DNA of 49,634 nucleotides from Massilia sp. MS-15 (GTDB lineage Bacteria > Pseudomonadota > Gammaproteobacteria > Burkholderiales > Burkholderiaceae_D). The stretch's first letter is position 1. The number at the start of each line of letters is the position of its first letter. Of the stretch, positions 9,328 through 17,072 are shown in pieces. The position numbers and the translations under genes were made by a program. The notes under the pieces were generated by a model. That model saw nothing but the letters and a program-made list of their open reading frames with translations, was not told the origin of the DNA and did not search any database. The stretch is from positions 1 to 49,634 of the forward strand of contig NZ_JAIWIA010000019.1 of assembly GCF_020176695.1 (NCBI RefSeq), written 5' to 3'.

Positions 9328-9334
9328 GAACATC

Positions 9335-9487
9335 ATGAACAACATCCAGCTCGGTTTGCGCACCCTGGCCCTGGTGCTCCTGGTGGCCATCAGCACCGCC
9401 ATCCTGGTGCATCCGGAACTCATCGGCGGCTCGGGGCCGCAAACCGCGCAGGCGATCGGCACCATCCCGGTCCTGGCACATCACTGA
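9335..9487 (+). CDS. Small predicted single-span membrane protein (50 aa)
   Basis: A 50-codon frame encodes a hydrophilic N-terminus (MNNIQLGLR), one hydrophobic helix (about residues 10-25, LALVLLVAISTAILV) and a short Gly/Thr-rich tail ending in two histidines. It has GC-rich third positions like its neighbours and lies 17 bases before the HAAS-domain gene, so it could be first gene of that operon. I do not recognise a family. The absence of a clear Shine-Dalgarno lowers confidence. The 11-base inverted repeat ends just before its start codon. Confidence 0.5.
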   Translation: MNNIQLGLRTLALVLLVAISTAILVHPELIGGSGPQTAQAIGTIPVLAHH

Positions 9488-9504
9488 CTGGGAAACTTCA
9501 GCAC

Positions 9505-10311
9505 ATGGGCAAACTGGAATATCTCGACGCGCTCAAGCGGGCCATGGCGGGCCTGCCGCCGGAAACACAGGCCAAGACCCTGGCCTGGTACGAGCAGCGT
9601 TTCGTCGACGGCGCCGCGCTTGGGCGCAGCGAAGACAGCATCGCCGAGGAGCTGGGCGATCCGCGCAAGGTCGCGGTGACCTTGCGCGCCAATACCCACA
9701 TGGAGGCCTTCGCCGCGAAGAAGTCGCCCGCCAACGCGCTGCGCGTGATCGTGGCTGGCGCCGGCCTGCTGGTGTTCAACCTGTTCATGGTGATTCCGGC
9801 CGCCGTATTCGGTGCGCTGCTGGTCGCGCTCTACGCCAGCGCCCTCGGCTTCTATGTCTCAGGCATCGCGATCACGGCCAGCGGCCTGGCCGGCGCCAGC
9901 GAGCTGGTGCTGAACAATCCGCTGCACCGGATCGAAATCCTGGAAAACGGCGAACGGCGCGAAACCACCGGCACCGTGCGCACCCGCGTCTCGATCGGCC
10001 AGCAGGGCATCCAGATCGATGGCGACGAGGATCCCGACCCGGCCCCGGACCAGGATGAGGCGGAGGCCGGCTCGCGCGCAGGCTCGGGCTCGAGCGTCGT
10101 GATCCGGCGCGCCGAGAAGGTGGCCGACGCCGGCATCCAGATCAGCACCGACATGGACGGCGAATCACGCGCCACCCAGACCTTCGTCGGGTTCGGGATG
10201 GTGGTCGGCGGGATCCTGCTGTTCCTGCTCTCCCTCGTGATCACCCGCTATACCTTCATCGGCCTGAAGCGCTACCTGAAGATGAACCTGTCACTGCTGA
10301 GGGGAGCATGA
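9505..10311 (+). CDS. HAAS/DUF1700-type membrane protein
   Basis: A 268-residue protein. Residues 1-60 resemble the HAAS (DUF1700) domain: short helices with YLDALKRAMAGLPPE and a downstream EELGDPRKVA, as in proteins usually paired with PadR regulators or membrane stress sensors. Two hydrophobic stretches at about 82-125 and one at about 228-250 predict membrane insertion, with an acidic hydrophilic region (DEDPDPAPDQDEAEAG) between them. It overlaps the following GIN-domain gene by 4 bases (ATGA). No PadR gene is beside it, which is unusual for the family. Function is unknown; a membrane or envelope sensing role with its partner is inference. Confidence 0.75.
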   Translation: MGKLEYLDALKRAMAGLPPETQAKTLAWYEQRFVDGAALGRSEDSIAEELGDPRKVAVTLRANTHMEAFAAKKSPANALRVIVAGAGLLVFNLFMVIPAAVFGALLVALYASALGFYVSGIAITASGLAGASELVLNNPLHRIEILENGERRETTGTVRTRVSIGQQGIQIDGDEDPDPAPDQDEAEAGSRAGSGSSVVIRRAEKVADAGIQISTDMDGESRATQTFVGFGMVVGGILLFLLSLVITRYTFIGLKRYLKMNLSLLRGA

Positions 10312-11120
10312 GCATGCGCGCACTCCTGAAAGTCGGGTTCAGCCTGCTGCTGCTGGCCTTCGTGCTCATCGGCCTGAGCTACGCGATGCTGCGCACCAAC
10401 GGGGTGGCTTCCGCGGCCGAGGGACGACAGATCGAGAGCGAGATGCGCACCGTGCCGGAAGGCGTGAACGCGGTCGAGCTGGATGGCCCGATCGACCTCA
10501 CCCTGCGCTACGGCGCCACGCCTTCGCTGAAGGTACGCGGCGAAGCGCGCCTGCTCGACAACGTCGACGTCAGCAAGGAGGGCGAAGTGCTGCACATCGG
10601 CATCCGCGGCATGGTGCTGGGCCACCGCCGCCCGCTGCAGGTGGAACTGGTGCTGCCCGCCCTCGAGGCGATTACCGTGGACGGGCGCGGCGACAGCACG
10701 GTCAACGGCTTCTCCGGCGAGCGGATCGAGGTGCGCATGGAAGGCGGCGGCAGCCTGCGCTTCAACGGGCGCTTCCGCGAAGTCGATGCGGCCCTGAGCG
10801 GCAACGGTGAACTCGACCTGAACGCGGGCGCCGGTATCGAACGCCTCGACGCCGCCCTCACCGGTTCGGGCCATTTCACCGTGGTCGGCAGCGCCCGCGA
10901 ACTGCATGCCAGCGCCAGCGGCTCCGGCGAGCTCGATGCGCGCCACCTGCGCGCCGAACAGGTCCATGTGAGCCAGACCGGCTCGGGACACAGCACGGTG
11001 CATGCGCGCCAGAGCGTGGTCGCCTCGATTTCCGGCAGCGGCGACATCGACGTCACCGGCAACCCGGCCGAGCGCAGCGTGAGCCGCACCGGCAGCGGCG
11101 CGGTCAGTTTCTCCGACTGA
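10308..11120 (+). CDS. Head-GIN (DUF2807) domain exported protein
   Basis: A 270-residue protein with an N-terminal hydrophobic signal or anchor (LLKVGFSLLLLAFVLIGLSYAML). A repetitive Gly/Ser-rich right-handed beta-structure follows with recurrent SGSGELD, TGSGHFT and SGSGDIDV units (about 160-270), typical of the DUF2807 putative auto-transporter adhesin head-GIN family. It is translationally coupled to the upstream HAAS gene. Its last 17 bases overlap the end of the convergent flavoprotein gene on the other strand. The biochemical role of the family is not established; envelope localisation is inferred from the N-terminus. Confidence 0.8.
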   Translation: MSMRALLKVGFSLLLLAFVLIGLSYAMLRTNGVASAAEGRQIESEMRTVPEGVNAVELDGPIDLTLRYGATPSLKVRGEARLLDNVDVSKEGEVLHIGIRGMVLGHRRPLQVELVLPALEAITVDGRGDSTVNGFSGERIEVRMEGGGSLRFNGRFREVDAALSGNGELDLNAGAGIERLDAALTGSGHFTVVGSARELHASASGSGELDARHLRAEQVHVSQTGSGHSTVHARQSVVASISGSGDIDVTGNPAERSVSRTGSGAVSFSD

Positions 11121-12351
11121 GCCAGTCCAGCGCGGCGCGCCCGGCGGCGCGCCCGCTGCCGAAGCAGGCGGTCAGCAGGTAGCCGCCGGTCGGCGCTTCC
11201 CAGTCCAGCATTTCCCCAGCCACGAACACCCCGGGCAGCGCCCGCAGCATGGCGCCGTCCTGCGCCAGCGCTTCGAAGCACACGCCGCCGGCGCTGCTGA
11301 TCGCCTCGTCCAGCGGCCGGGTGCGGCGCAAGACCAGGGGCAGGGCCTTCAGGGCCGCCGCCAGCCGTGCCGGGTCGGCATAGTCTTCCTTCGACAGGCA
11401 CTCGTGCAGCAGGCCGGCCTTCACACCCTTGATACCGAGCCGCCCCCCCAGGTGGCTGGACAGCGAGCGCGAGCCGCGCGGGCGCGCGACCTCGGTCGCC
11501 ACCCGCACCGCATCGAGGTCGGGCAGCAGGTCGAGCCAGATGGTGGCGCTGCCCGTGCGCGCGATCTGCTCGCGCAGCGGCGCCGACAGGGCGTACACCA
11601 GGCTGCCTTCGATGCCGGTTTCGGTGACCACGAACTGGCCCTGGCGGCGCTGCAGGGCGCCGTCGGGATCCTGCCAGGCGATCGCCACCGTGCTCAAGGG
11701 TGCGCCGGCATGGCGTTCGCGGAAGTGCGCGCTCCAGTCCAGCTCGAAGCCGCAATTGGCGGGCCGCAAGGGCGCCACCTGCACCCCGCGCTCCGCCAGG
11801 ATGCCGGTCCAGGCGCCATCCGAGCCGAGCCGCGCCCAGCTGCCACCGCCCAGGGCCAGCACGGTGGCGCCGGCCGCCACCAGCAGCTCGCCCTCGGGGG
11901 TGGCGAAACGCAAGCAATCATCCTGCCAGCCGAGCCAGCGATGGCGCATGTGGAAACGCACACCCGCTTCGCGCAGCCGGTGCAGCCAGGCGCGCAGCAG
12001 GGGCGCCGCCTTCATGTCGGTCGGGAACACGCGGCCGGAGCTGCCGACGAAGGTAGCGATGCCGAGGCCATGGATCCAGGCGCGCACCGCCTGCGGGTCG
12101 AAGTCCGCCAGCCAGCGCGCCACCTGTGGTTCGCGCTCCCGGTAGCGGCTGCGGAAAGCGGACAGGTCTTCGGAATGGGTGATGTTCATGCCGCCCTTTC
12201 CGGCCAGCAGGAACTTGCGCCCACTCGATGCCATGGCGTCGTAGACATCCACCTGCGCACCACCGGCCGCCAGGACTTCGGCCGCCATCAGGCCGGCGGG
12301 ACCGCCGCCGATCACGGCGACACGTTGGGTATGGCTGGAATGCTGGTTCAT
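11104..12351 (-). CDS. BaiN/HI0933-type NAD(P)/FAD-dependent oxidoreductase
   Basis: A 415-residue flavoprotein of the HI0933/BaiN family. The N-terminal Rossmann motif is VAVIGGGPAGLMAAE (11-25), followed by the diagnostic GRKFLLAGKGGMNITHSE stretch. The C-terminal half has the second FAD contact, GVFVAGEMLDWEAPTGGY, and ends near residue 415 as expected. Members are mostly uncharacterised; BaiN in gut clostridia acts in bile-acid dehydroxylation, which should not be assumed here. It is monocistronic and convergent with the GIN-domain gene, whose 3' end it overlaps by 17 bases. Confidence 0.88.
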   Translation of the reverse strand: MNQHSSHTQRVAVIGGGPAGLMAAEVLAAGGAQVDVYDAMASSGRKFLLAGKGGMNITHSEDLSAFRSRYREREPQVARWLADFDPQAVRAWIHGLGIATFVGSSGRVFPTDMKAAPLLRAWLHRLREAGVRFHMRHRWLGWQDDCLRFATPEGELLVAAGATVLALGGGSWARLGSDGAWTGILAERGVQVAPLRPANCGFELDWSAHFRERHAGAPLSTVAIAWQDPDGALQRRQGQFVVTETGIEGSLVYALSAPLREQIARTGSATIWLDLLPDLDAVRVATEVARPRGSRSLSSHLGGRLGIKGVKAGLLHECLSKEDYADPARLAAALKALPLVLRRTRPLDEAISSAGGVCFEALAQDGAMLRALPGVFVAGEMLDWEAPTGGYLLTACFGSGRAAGRAALDWLSRRN

Positions 12352-12434
12352 CGGGACGCTATTCGAAGCATGGGAGCGGCATTGTAGTCGAGATTACGGC
12401 GCGCATAACAAGGACGGCGGCAGGCAGCGCCACG

Positions 12435-12493
12435 ATGTAAAGCAAGCTTGACATTCCGGATTCCCTTGACTACGATGTCAAGCATACTTTACT
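12435..12493 (+). promoter_or_regulatory. Promoter embedded in a large inverted repeat (putative autoregulatory operator)
   Basis: TTGACA (12448-12453) and TACGAT (12471-12476) are 17 bases apart, a near-consensus sigma-70 promoter. The -35 box lies in the left arm (12435-12454) and the -10 box abuts the right arm (12475-12493) of an imperfect inverted repeat; the core GCTTGACAT/ATGTCAAGC is perfect over 9 bases. The outer parts (GTAAAGC and its partner CTTTAC) also match. A repressor dimer bound to both arms would bridge the promoter. The second gene of the operon is an XRE-type regulator and the obvious candidate. A ribosome-binding site CGGAGG precedes the first gene. Confidence 0.75.
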
Positions 12494-12507
12494 AAACGGA
12501 GGATGTC

Positions 12508-12894
12508 ATGCACGAGAAACGGGTTGGAAAAGCCTACCTGCGCGAGATGACGGGATCGCTGCTGCTGTACATGGTGCTGCTGGTGGCCGCGATCCGCTGG
12601 GGCCGGCCGCTGGAAGACGGATTGCTGCGTACGCTGGTCTTGCTGACACCGATGATCGGCTTCGCGCTGGCGCTGTGGGCCATCGCCCGCCACTTTGCCC
12701 GCGTCGACGAATATATCCGGCGCTTCCTGCTCGAGTCGCTGGCACTGGGCGCCGGCATCACGGCCGGCCTGAGCTTCACCTACGGCTTCCTCGAAACCGC
12801 AGGCTACCCGCGCCTGTCGATGTTTACAGTCTGGTGCGTGCTGTGCGGCTCGACCGGCATCATCTGCGTCTTGCGGCGCTGGCTGGAGCGATGA
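12508..12894 (+). CDS. Small four-helix membrane protein, first gene of an XRE-regulated operon
   Basis: A 128-residue protein with predicted membrane helices at about 14-30, 42-60, 73-92 and 104-120, short charged loops, and a basic C-terminus (RRWLER). I do not recognise a characterised family. CGGAGG lies 5 bases before the ATG. Its stop overlaps the start of the XRE regulator by 4 bases (ATGA), so the two are coupled. A small membrane protein plus a minimal XRE repressor recalls arrangements in which the membrane partner modulates the regulator, but nothing in the sequence proves that. Confidence 0.8.
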   Translation: MHEKRVGKAYLREMTGSLLLYMVLLVAAIRWGRPLEDGLLRTLVLLTPMIGFALALWAIARHFARVDEYIRRFLLESLALGAGITAGLSFTYGFLETAGYPRLSMFTVWCVLCGSTGIICVLRRWLER

Positions 12895-13094
12895 ACAACC
12901 ACCTCCGAGCCCTGCGCGCGGAGCGCGGCTGGAGCCAGGCGGAGCTGGCCGACATGCTCGACGTCTCGCGCCAGAGCGTGAACGCGATCGAGACCGGGCG
13001 CTACGACCCCAGCCTGCCGCTCGCCTTCGCCATTTCCCGGCTCTTCAAATTGCCCATCGAAGCGATCTTCAACCCGGACCAGGAGCAAGCATGA
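12891..13094 (+). CDS. Minimal XRE/YozG-type HTH transcriptional regulator
   Basis: A 67-residue protein that is essentially one Cro/C1-type helix-turn-helix domain: LRALRAERGWSQAELADMLD, then VSRQSVNAIETGRYDPSLPL and a terminal helix FKLPIEAIF. No sensor domain is present. It belongs to the short YozG-like group often found next to small membrane proteins. It overlaps both neighbours by 4 bases (ATGA at each end). The inverted repeat over the operon promoter is its likely binding site, implying negative autoregulation; that is inference. Confidence 0.9.
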   Translation: MNNHLRALRAERGWSQAELADMLDVSRQSVNAIETGRYDPSLPLAFAISRLFKLPIEAIFNPDQEQA

Positions 13095-14047
13095 GTATCC
13101 AGTCACTGTATGCGGCAATATGCGCCGCCAGCCTCGCCGCCCTTGGCTTTGCCGCCAGCCCTGCCCTCGCGCAGCCGGCGCCCGAACAGCCCAACCGCTT
13201 CCTTGCCTCACAGCCGGTGGCGGTCGAACGCTTCGAGCTCAAGGGCATGCTGGTCGAGCAGCACGGCAACGGACCACGCGCCCTGGTCCTGGTGCCGGGC
13301 CTGTCCAGTGGCAGCTGGGCCTGGGGCCAGACCGTGCGCGATTTCGCGCCAACCCATTCCGTGTATGTGGTCACCCTGCCCGGCTTCGACGGCCGCCCTG
13401 CGGTGGACGGCGACCCCTTCGACGCCAGCCGCGCCGCGCTGGCCGAGCTGATCGCCAGCCGCAAGCTGGCGAAACCGGTGGTGGTCGGCCACAGCCTTGG
13501 CGCCACGCTGGCCCTGGCCCTGGCCCAGGAAGCACCGCAGCTGGTCGGCGGCGTGGTCGCGATCGACGGCCTGCCGGTGTTCCCGCGCACCGAGCAGTTG
13601 GCGCCCGAACAGCGCGCCCAGCTCGCGCAGCAGACGCGCCAGCGGATGGCGACGCTGGCCGGGCCGGCCTTCGCGGCCCAGCAGCTGCAGTACATGCGCG
13701 CGATCGGCATGGTCGACATGGGCAAGGCCGACGATGCCGCCAGGCTGAGCGCGCGCAGCGACCCGCGGGCGGTGGCGGACTACATGGGTGCGTTGCTGGC
13801 GCGCGACCTGCGCCCGGGCCTGGGCCGCATCAGCGCGCCCATGCTGCTCCTGGTGCCCTATTACGCGCCCGACGCGCCGCTCATGAACAACATCAGCGCG
13901 GCCGAGAAACAGGCGTATTATCGGGACCTGATGGACGGCACCCCGCGCCTGGACGTCGAGATCATCGACAAGGCGCGCCATTTCGCCATGATCGACCAGC
14001 CCGAAGCGGTGGCAGCCGCCATTCGCCGCTTCCTCGCACGCCTTTGA
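13091..14047 (+). CDS. Exported alpha/beta-hydrolase
   Basis: A 318-residue protein with a Sec signal peptide (helix 5-22, cleavage expected near AQPA at 26-30) and an alpha/beta-hydrolase fold. The nucleophile elbow is GHSLG with S135. An oxyanion-hole region is LVLVPGLSSGSW (66-77). The catalytic His is probably in KARHFAMID near the C-terminus and the acid near residue 265. It is probably periplasmic. It is translationally coupled to the XRE regulator upstream. Substrate unknown: esterase, lipase or haloperoxidase-like activities are all possible. Its place inside a self-regulated operon with two membrane proteins is its most informative trait. Confidence 0.88.
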   Translation: MSIQSLYAAICAASLAALGFAASPALAQPAPEQPNRFLASQPVAVERFELKGMLVEQHGNGPRALVLVPGLSSGSWAWGQTVRDFAPTHSVYVVTLPGFDGRPAVDGDPFDASRAALAELIASRKLAKPVVVGHSLGATLALALAQEAPQLVGGVVAIDGLPVFPRTEQLAPEQRAQLAQQTRQRMATLAGPAFAAQQLQYMRAIGMVDMGKADDAARLSARSDPRAVADYMGALLARDLRPGLGRISAPMLLLVPYYAPDAPLMNNISAAEKQAYYRDLMDGTPRLDVEIIDKARHFAMIDQPEAVAAAIRRFLARL

Positions 14048-14059
14048 AGGGAAAGCGCC

Positions 14060-14272
14060 ATGCAAAGACTGATCTACTGGAGCGGCCAATACCTGCTGGC
14101 CGCCGGCTCGATGTTCGCCCTGCTGCTGGTGATCGACGTGTTCCTGCGCGGCGCCGCCCTCGAGACGGTGTGGCGCGAATCGCTGGCCTGGGCGGTGCTG
14201 GCCGCCGCCATCTTCATCGGCTCGCGCTATTACCGCGCCGCCGAAGGCCCTGGCTGCGCCCGAAAACCCTGA
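14060..14272 (+). CDS. Small two-helix membrane protein, last gene of the XRE/hydrolase operon
   Basis: A 70-residue protein with two predicted membrane helices (about 8-30 and 42-58) and a basic tail. It starts 13 bases after the hydrolase stop behind GAAGGGAAAG, so it belongs to the same transcript. No family recognised. The 228 bases that follow, up to the next gene, hold a GC-rich CCCC/GGGG stem near 14305-14320 without a U-tract and otherwise nothing I can name. Confidence 0.7.
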   Translation: MQRLIYWSGQYLLAAGSMFALLLVIDVFLRGAALETVWRESLAWAVLAAAIFIGSRYYRAAEGPGCARKP

Positions 14273-14500
14273 ACCCGCATCCTCCCGGCTGGATCAAGAC
14301 GGCGCCCCCTTGAGCGGGGCAGGATTGCTGCACTGCGTTCTCACGGCGCAGGCGCAAGGATTTGCCAGAGCTATAAGATTCTTCTTGACAATAGATCTGG
14401 CGAGAATATTCTTGTATCCGCTACAACGAACGATGGCGCCCGCTCGACGAGGCCGCCACGACTCGTCTGGCAGTCCGTTTCAACATCTTGGAGGATGTGT

Positions 14501-15541
14501 ATGTCGGTAATGACAAGGGCAGCAATGTCCCGTAGAACGGTGCTCGGCGCAATCGCGTCAACGCCACTCTGGATGCAGTCCGCATGGGCGCAGCCAGCCA
14601 ACCTGAAGATCTCGCACCAGTTCCCCGGCGGCAGCATCGCCGAAGGCGACTTCCGCGACCGTTTGTGCCGCATGTTCGCGGCCGACGTCGAGCGCCGCAC
14701 CCGCGGCGGACTGAAATTCTCGATTTATCCCGGCGCCAGCCTGATGGCCCCAAACGCCCAGTTTGCCGCGTTGCGCAATGGCGGCCTGGACATGGCCCTG
14801 GTCCCGCTCTCGTATGCCGGTGCCGAGGCGCCGGAAGCGAATATCGGCCTGATGCCCGGCCTGGTCACTTCCTATGAGCAGGGCCATGCGTGGAAGGATG
14901 CGCCGGTCGGCCGCGAACTGACCCGCATCCTGCACGAGCAGGGCCTGGTGGTGGTGAGCTGGATCTGGCAGGCAGGCGGAGTGGCCTCGCGCGGCAAGCC
15001 GATCCTCCATCCGGAAGACGTGGCCGGCCTCAAGGTGCGCGGCGGCTCGCGCGAGATGGACCGCCTGCTGCTCGACGCCGGCGCCACGGTGGTCAACATG
15101 CCGTCCAACGAGATCCAGTCCGCGATGCGCAGTGGCGCGCTGGACGCGGCCCTGACTTCCTCGACCTCGCTGATCTCGTTCCGCCTGCACGAATCGAGCC
15201 GCGCCCTGACCACCGCGCGCGGCGGCGCCTACTGGTTCATGTTCGAACCCTTGATGATGTCGCGTACCGTGTTCGAACGTTTGTCCAAGCCGCAGCAGGC
15301 GGCCGTGATGGCGGTCGGCGCCGAGCTGGAAGGCTTCGCGCGCAAGGCGGCGCGCGCCGACGACGCGGCGGTGGCCGCGGTCTACGCCAAGAGCGGCGCC
15401 CAGATCGTGGACATGAACGCCGAGGCCTTGCGCAAGTGGCAGGCGGTGGCGCGCACCAATGCCTGGCGCGAGTTCGGCGAGCGCAGTGCAGGCTGCGCGA
15501 AGCTGCTGGAGCTGGCGGAGCAGTCGATCGCGATGATCTGA
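14501..15541 (+). CDS. Orphan DctP-type TRAP transporter substrate-binding protein, Tat-exported
   Basis: Periplasmic solute-binding protein of the DctP/TAXI-like TRAP family. The mature domain shows the family features ISHQFPGGS near the N-terminus, GGLDMALVPLSYAG, and the motif DVAGLKVRGGSREMD with the arginine that salt-bridges the substrate carboxylate. The N-terminus MSRRTVLGAIASTPLW has twin arginines, suggesting Tat export. I chose the ATG at 14501 because GGAGG ends 6 bases before it; an ATG at 14495 touches the ribosome site. No DctQ/DctM membrane genes are adjacent, so the transporter partner is elsewhere or the protein works in sensing. A carboxylate ligand is expected from family knowledge. 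Confidence 0.85.
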   Translation: MSVMTRAAMSRRTVLGAIASTPLWMQSAWAQPANLKISHQFPGGSIAEGDFRDRLCRMFAADVERRTRGGLKFSIYPGASLMAPNAQFAALRNGGLDMALVPLSYAGAEAPEANIGLMPGLVTSYEQGHAWKDAPVGRELTRILHEQGLVVVSWIWQAGGVASRGKPILHPEDVAGLKVRGGSREMDRLLLDAGATVVNMPSNEIQSAMRSGALDAALTSSTSLISFRLHESSRALTTARGGAYWFMFEPLMMSRTVFERLSKPQQAAVMAVGAELEGFARKAARADDAAVAAVYAKSGAQIVDMNAEALRKWQAVARTNAWREFGERSAGCAKLLELAEQSIAMI

Positions 15542-15543
15542 GC

Positions 15544-15576
15544 GGGGCATGCCCCAGGGTAGTCGGCCTTGCCGAC
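15544..15576. terminator. Tandem stem-loops between convergent genes
   Basis: GGGGC-AT-GCCCC (15544-15555) is followed by GTCGGC-CTT-GCCGAC (15562-15567, 15571-15576), with outer AGGGT/ACCCT pairing. They sit between the stop codons of the TRAP binding protein and moaD. There is no U-tract, so either they are bidirectional transcription barriers or an interspersed palindromic repeat. Confidence 0.5.
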
Positions 15577-15580
15577 CACC

Positions 15581-15838
15581 CTACCCGCCCGTCACCGGCG
15601 GAAAGAACGCCACTTCGGATCCATCGCCGAGCACCACTTCGGGACCGCACATCACCTGGTTGCAGGCCATGCGCAGCGCACGCTCCTGGCCAAGCGCGTC
15701 GGCCCAGGCGCCGCCGCGCGCGACCAGCAGCGCGCGTACCGCACCCACCGTCGTCACGCCTTCCGGCAGTTCCAGGCTTTCCTCGCTGGCGCCGAGACGC
15801 TCGCGCACCGAGGCGAAATATCGCAGGCTGACTTTCAT
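15581..15838 (-). CDS. moaD: Molybdopterin synthase sulfur carrier subunit MoaD
   Basis: Small ubiquitin-like subunit whose C-terminal glycine is thiocarboxylated and donates sulfur to precursor Z (cPMP) during molybdenum cofactor synthesis. The 85-residue protein begins MKVSLRYFASVRERLG and ends FFPPVTGG with the required Gly-Gly. The start at 15838 was taken because it gives the family's normal length; an upstream in-frame ATG would overlap moeA. It lies 7 bases after moeA. The catalytic partner MoaE, usually next in related genomes, is not found downstream; the strand switches to the TRAP gene. Confidence 0.93.
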   Translation of the reverse strand: MKVSLRYFASVRERLGASEESLELPEGVTTVGAVRALLVARGGAWADALGQERALRMACNQVMCGPEVVLGDGSEVAFFPPVTGG

Positions 15839-15845
15839 GGGCATC

Positions 15846-17072
15846 CTAGTGCTGCAGTTCGGCGAAGGGAATGAAGCGCACCAGGTCGCCCTCGGCGATC
15901 GCCTGGCCGGGCGGATTGTCGACCAGCCCGTCGCCCCACACGGTCGAGGTGAGCACGCCCGAACCCTGGTTCGGGAACAGGTCGAGGCCACCGGCGGCGT
16001 TCATGCGCACGCGCAGGAATTCGTTGCGGCGGTCGGGCCTGGGCAAGGCGAAATCGGCGCGCAGCAGATAGCCGGCCGGCTCCACCGGCCCGGTCACGCC
16101 CTGCAGGCGCAGCAGGAAAGGCCGCACGAACAGCAGGAAGGTGATGAAGCTGGACACCGGATTGCCCGGCAGGCCGATGAAGTGGGCGCAAGCGGCGCCA
16201 TCGGCCCGCCCCACCGCGCCAAAGGCCAGCGGCTTGCCCGGCTTGACCGCGATCTGCCACAGGTCGAGGCGCCCTTCGGCCTCCACCGCCGGCTTGACGT
16301 GGTCTTCCTCCCCCACCGACACGCCGCCCGACGTGATGATCAGGTCGTGCTCGAGGGCGGCCTGGCGCAAGGTCGCGCGGGTGGCCTCGAGCGAGTCGGG
16401 CACGATGCCGAAGTCGGTGAATTCGCAGCCGAAGTTCTCCAGCAGCCCGCGCAGCGTGAAGCGGTTCGAATTGTAGATCGCGCCAGGCCGCAGCGGCTCG
16501 CCCGGCATCGCCAGTTCGTCGCCGGTGAAGAACACCGCGACCCGCACGCGGCGCCGCACAGGCAGCCGCGCCAGCCCGGTCGATGCGGCCAGACCGAGTT
16601 CCTGGCTGCGCAGCCGGGTACCGGCCGGCAGGATCACGGCGCCGGCGGCCACGTCCTCGCCGCTGCGGCGGATCCACTCGCCCGGCCGCGGCGCATGGCG
16701 CACGGTGACGCTGTCGCCCACCGCTTCGCACTGTTCCTGCATCACCACCGCGTCGGCCCCGGGCGGAATGAGCGCGCCGGTGAAGATGCGCGCCGCGGTC
16801 CCGGCTTCGAGCGGGACGCCGACGCTGCCGGCCGCGATGCGCTGGGCCACGCGCAGGGTCGCACTGCCGCCCGCGCAGTCGCTGGCGCGCACCGCGTAGC
16901 CGTCCATCTGGGTATTGTCGGCCGACGGCACGTCGATCATGGCGTGCTGGTCTTCGGCCAGCACGCGGCCATTGGCCTCCAGGGTCGGCACGGTTTCGCT
17001 GCCTTCGACCGCACGCGCGGCGTCCAGCAGCCGGCCCAGGGCCTCGCGCACGGAGAGCATTGGGGTCTTCAT
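15846..17072 (-). CDS. moeA: Molybdopterin molybdotransferase MoeA
   Basis: Inserts molybdate into adenylated molybdopterin to form Mo-cofactor. The 408-residue protein shows DNTQMDGYAVRA near residue 55, RIFTGALIPPGADAVVMQE, the MPT-binding TSGGVSVGEEDHVK and FIGLPGNPVSSF near residue 295. The ATG at 17072 overlaps the thrC stop by one base (TGATG), which fixes the start; a longer open frame inside thrC is not used. It forms a run thrC-moeA-moaD on the minus strand, a combination of unrelated pathways often seen in Burkholderiales. Confidence 0.95.
   Translation of the reverse strand: MKTPMLSVREALGRLLDAARAVEGSETVPTLEANGRVLAEDQHAMIDVPSADNTQMDGYAVRASDCAGGSATLRVAQRIAAGSVGVPLEAGTAARIFTGALIPPGADAVVMQEQCEAVGDSVTVRHAPRPGEWIRRSGEDVAAGAVILPAGTRLRSQELGLAASTGLARLPVRRRVRVAVFFTGDELAMPGEPLRPGAIYNSNRFTLRGLLENFGCEFTDFGIVPDSLEATRATLRQAALEHDLIITSGGVSVGEEDHVKPAVEAEGRLDLWQIAVKPGKPLAFGAVGRADGAACAHFIGLPGNPVSSFITFLLFVRPFLLRLQGVTGPVEPAGYLLRADFALPRPDRRNEFLRVRMNAAGGLDLFPNQGSGVLTSTVWGDGLVDNPPGQAIAEGDLVRFIPFAELQH

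Noticed and set aside
10800..11100. Repeated SGSG-coding units that look like a tandem DNA repeat
   Set aside because: They are degenerate protein repeats of the head-GIN beta-structure, not DNA-level tandem repeats.
14300..14325. GCCCC/GGGGC stem after the XRE/hydrolase operon as a terminator
   Set aside because: Short stem without a U-tract; not strong enough to call.
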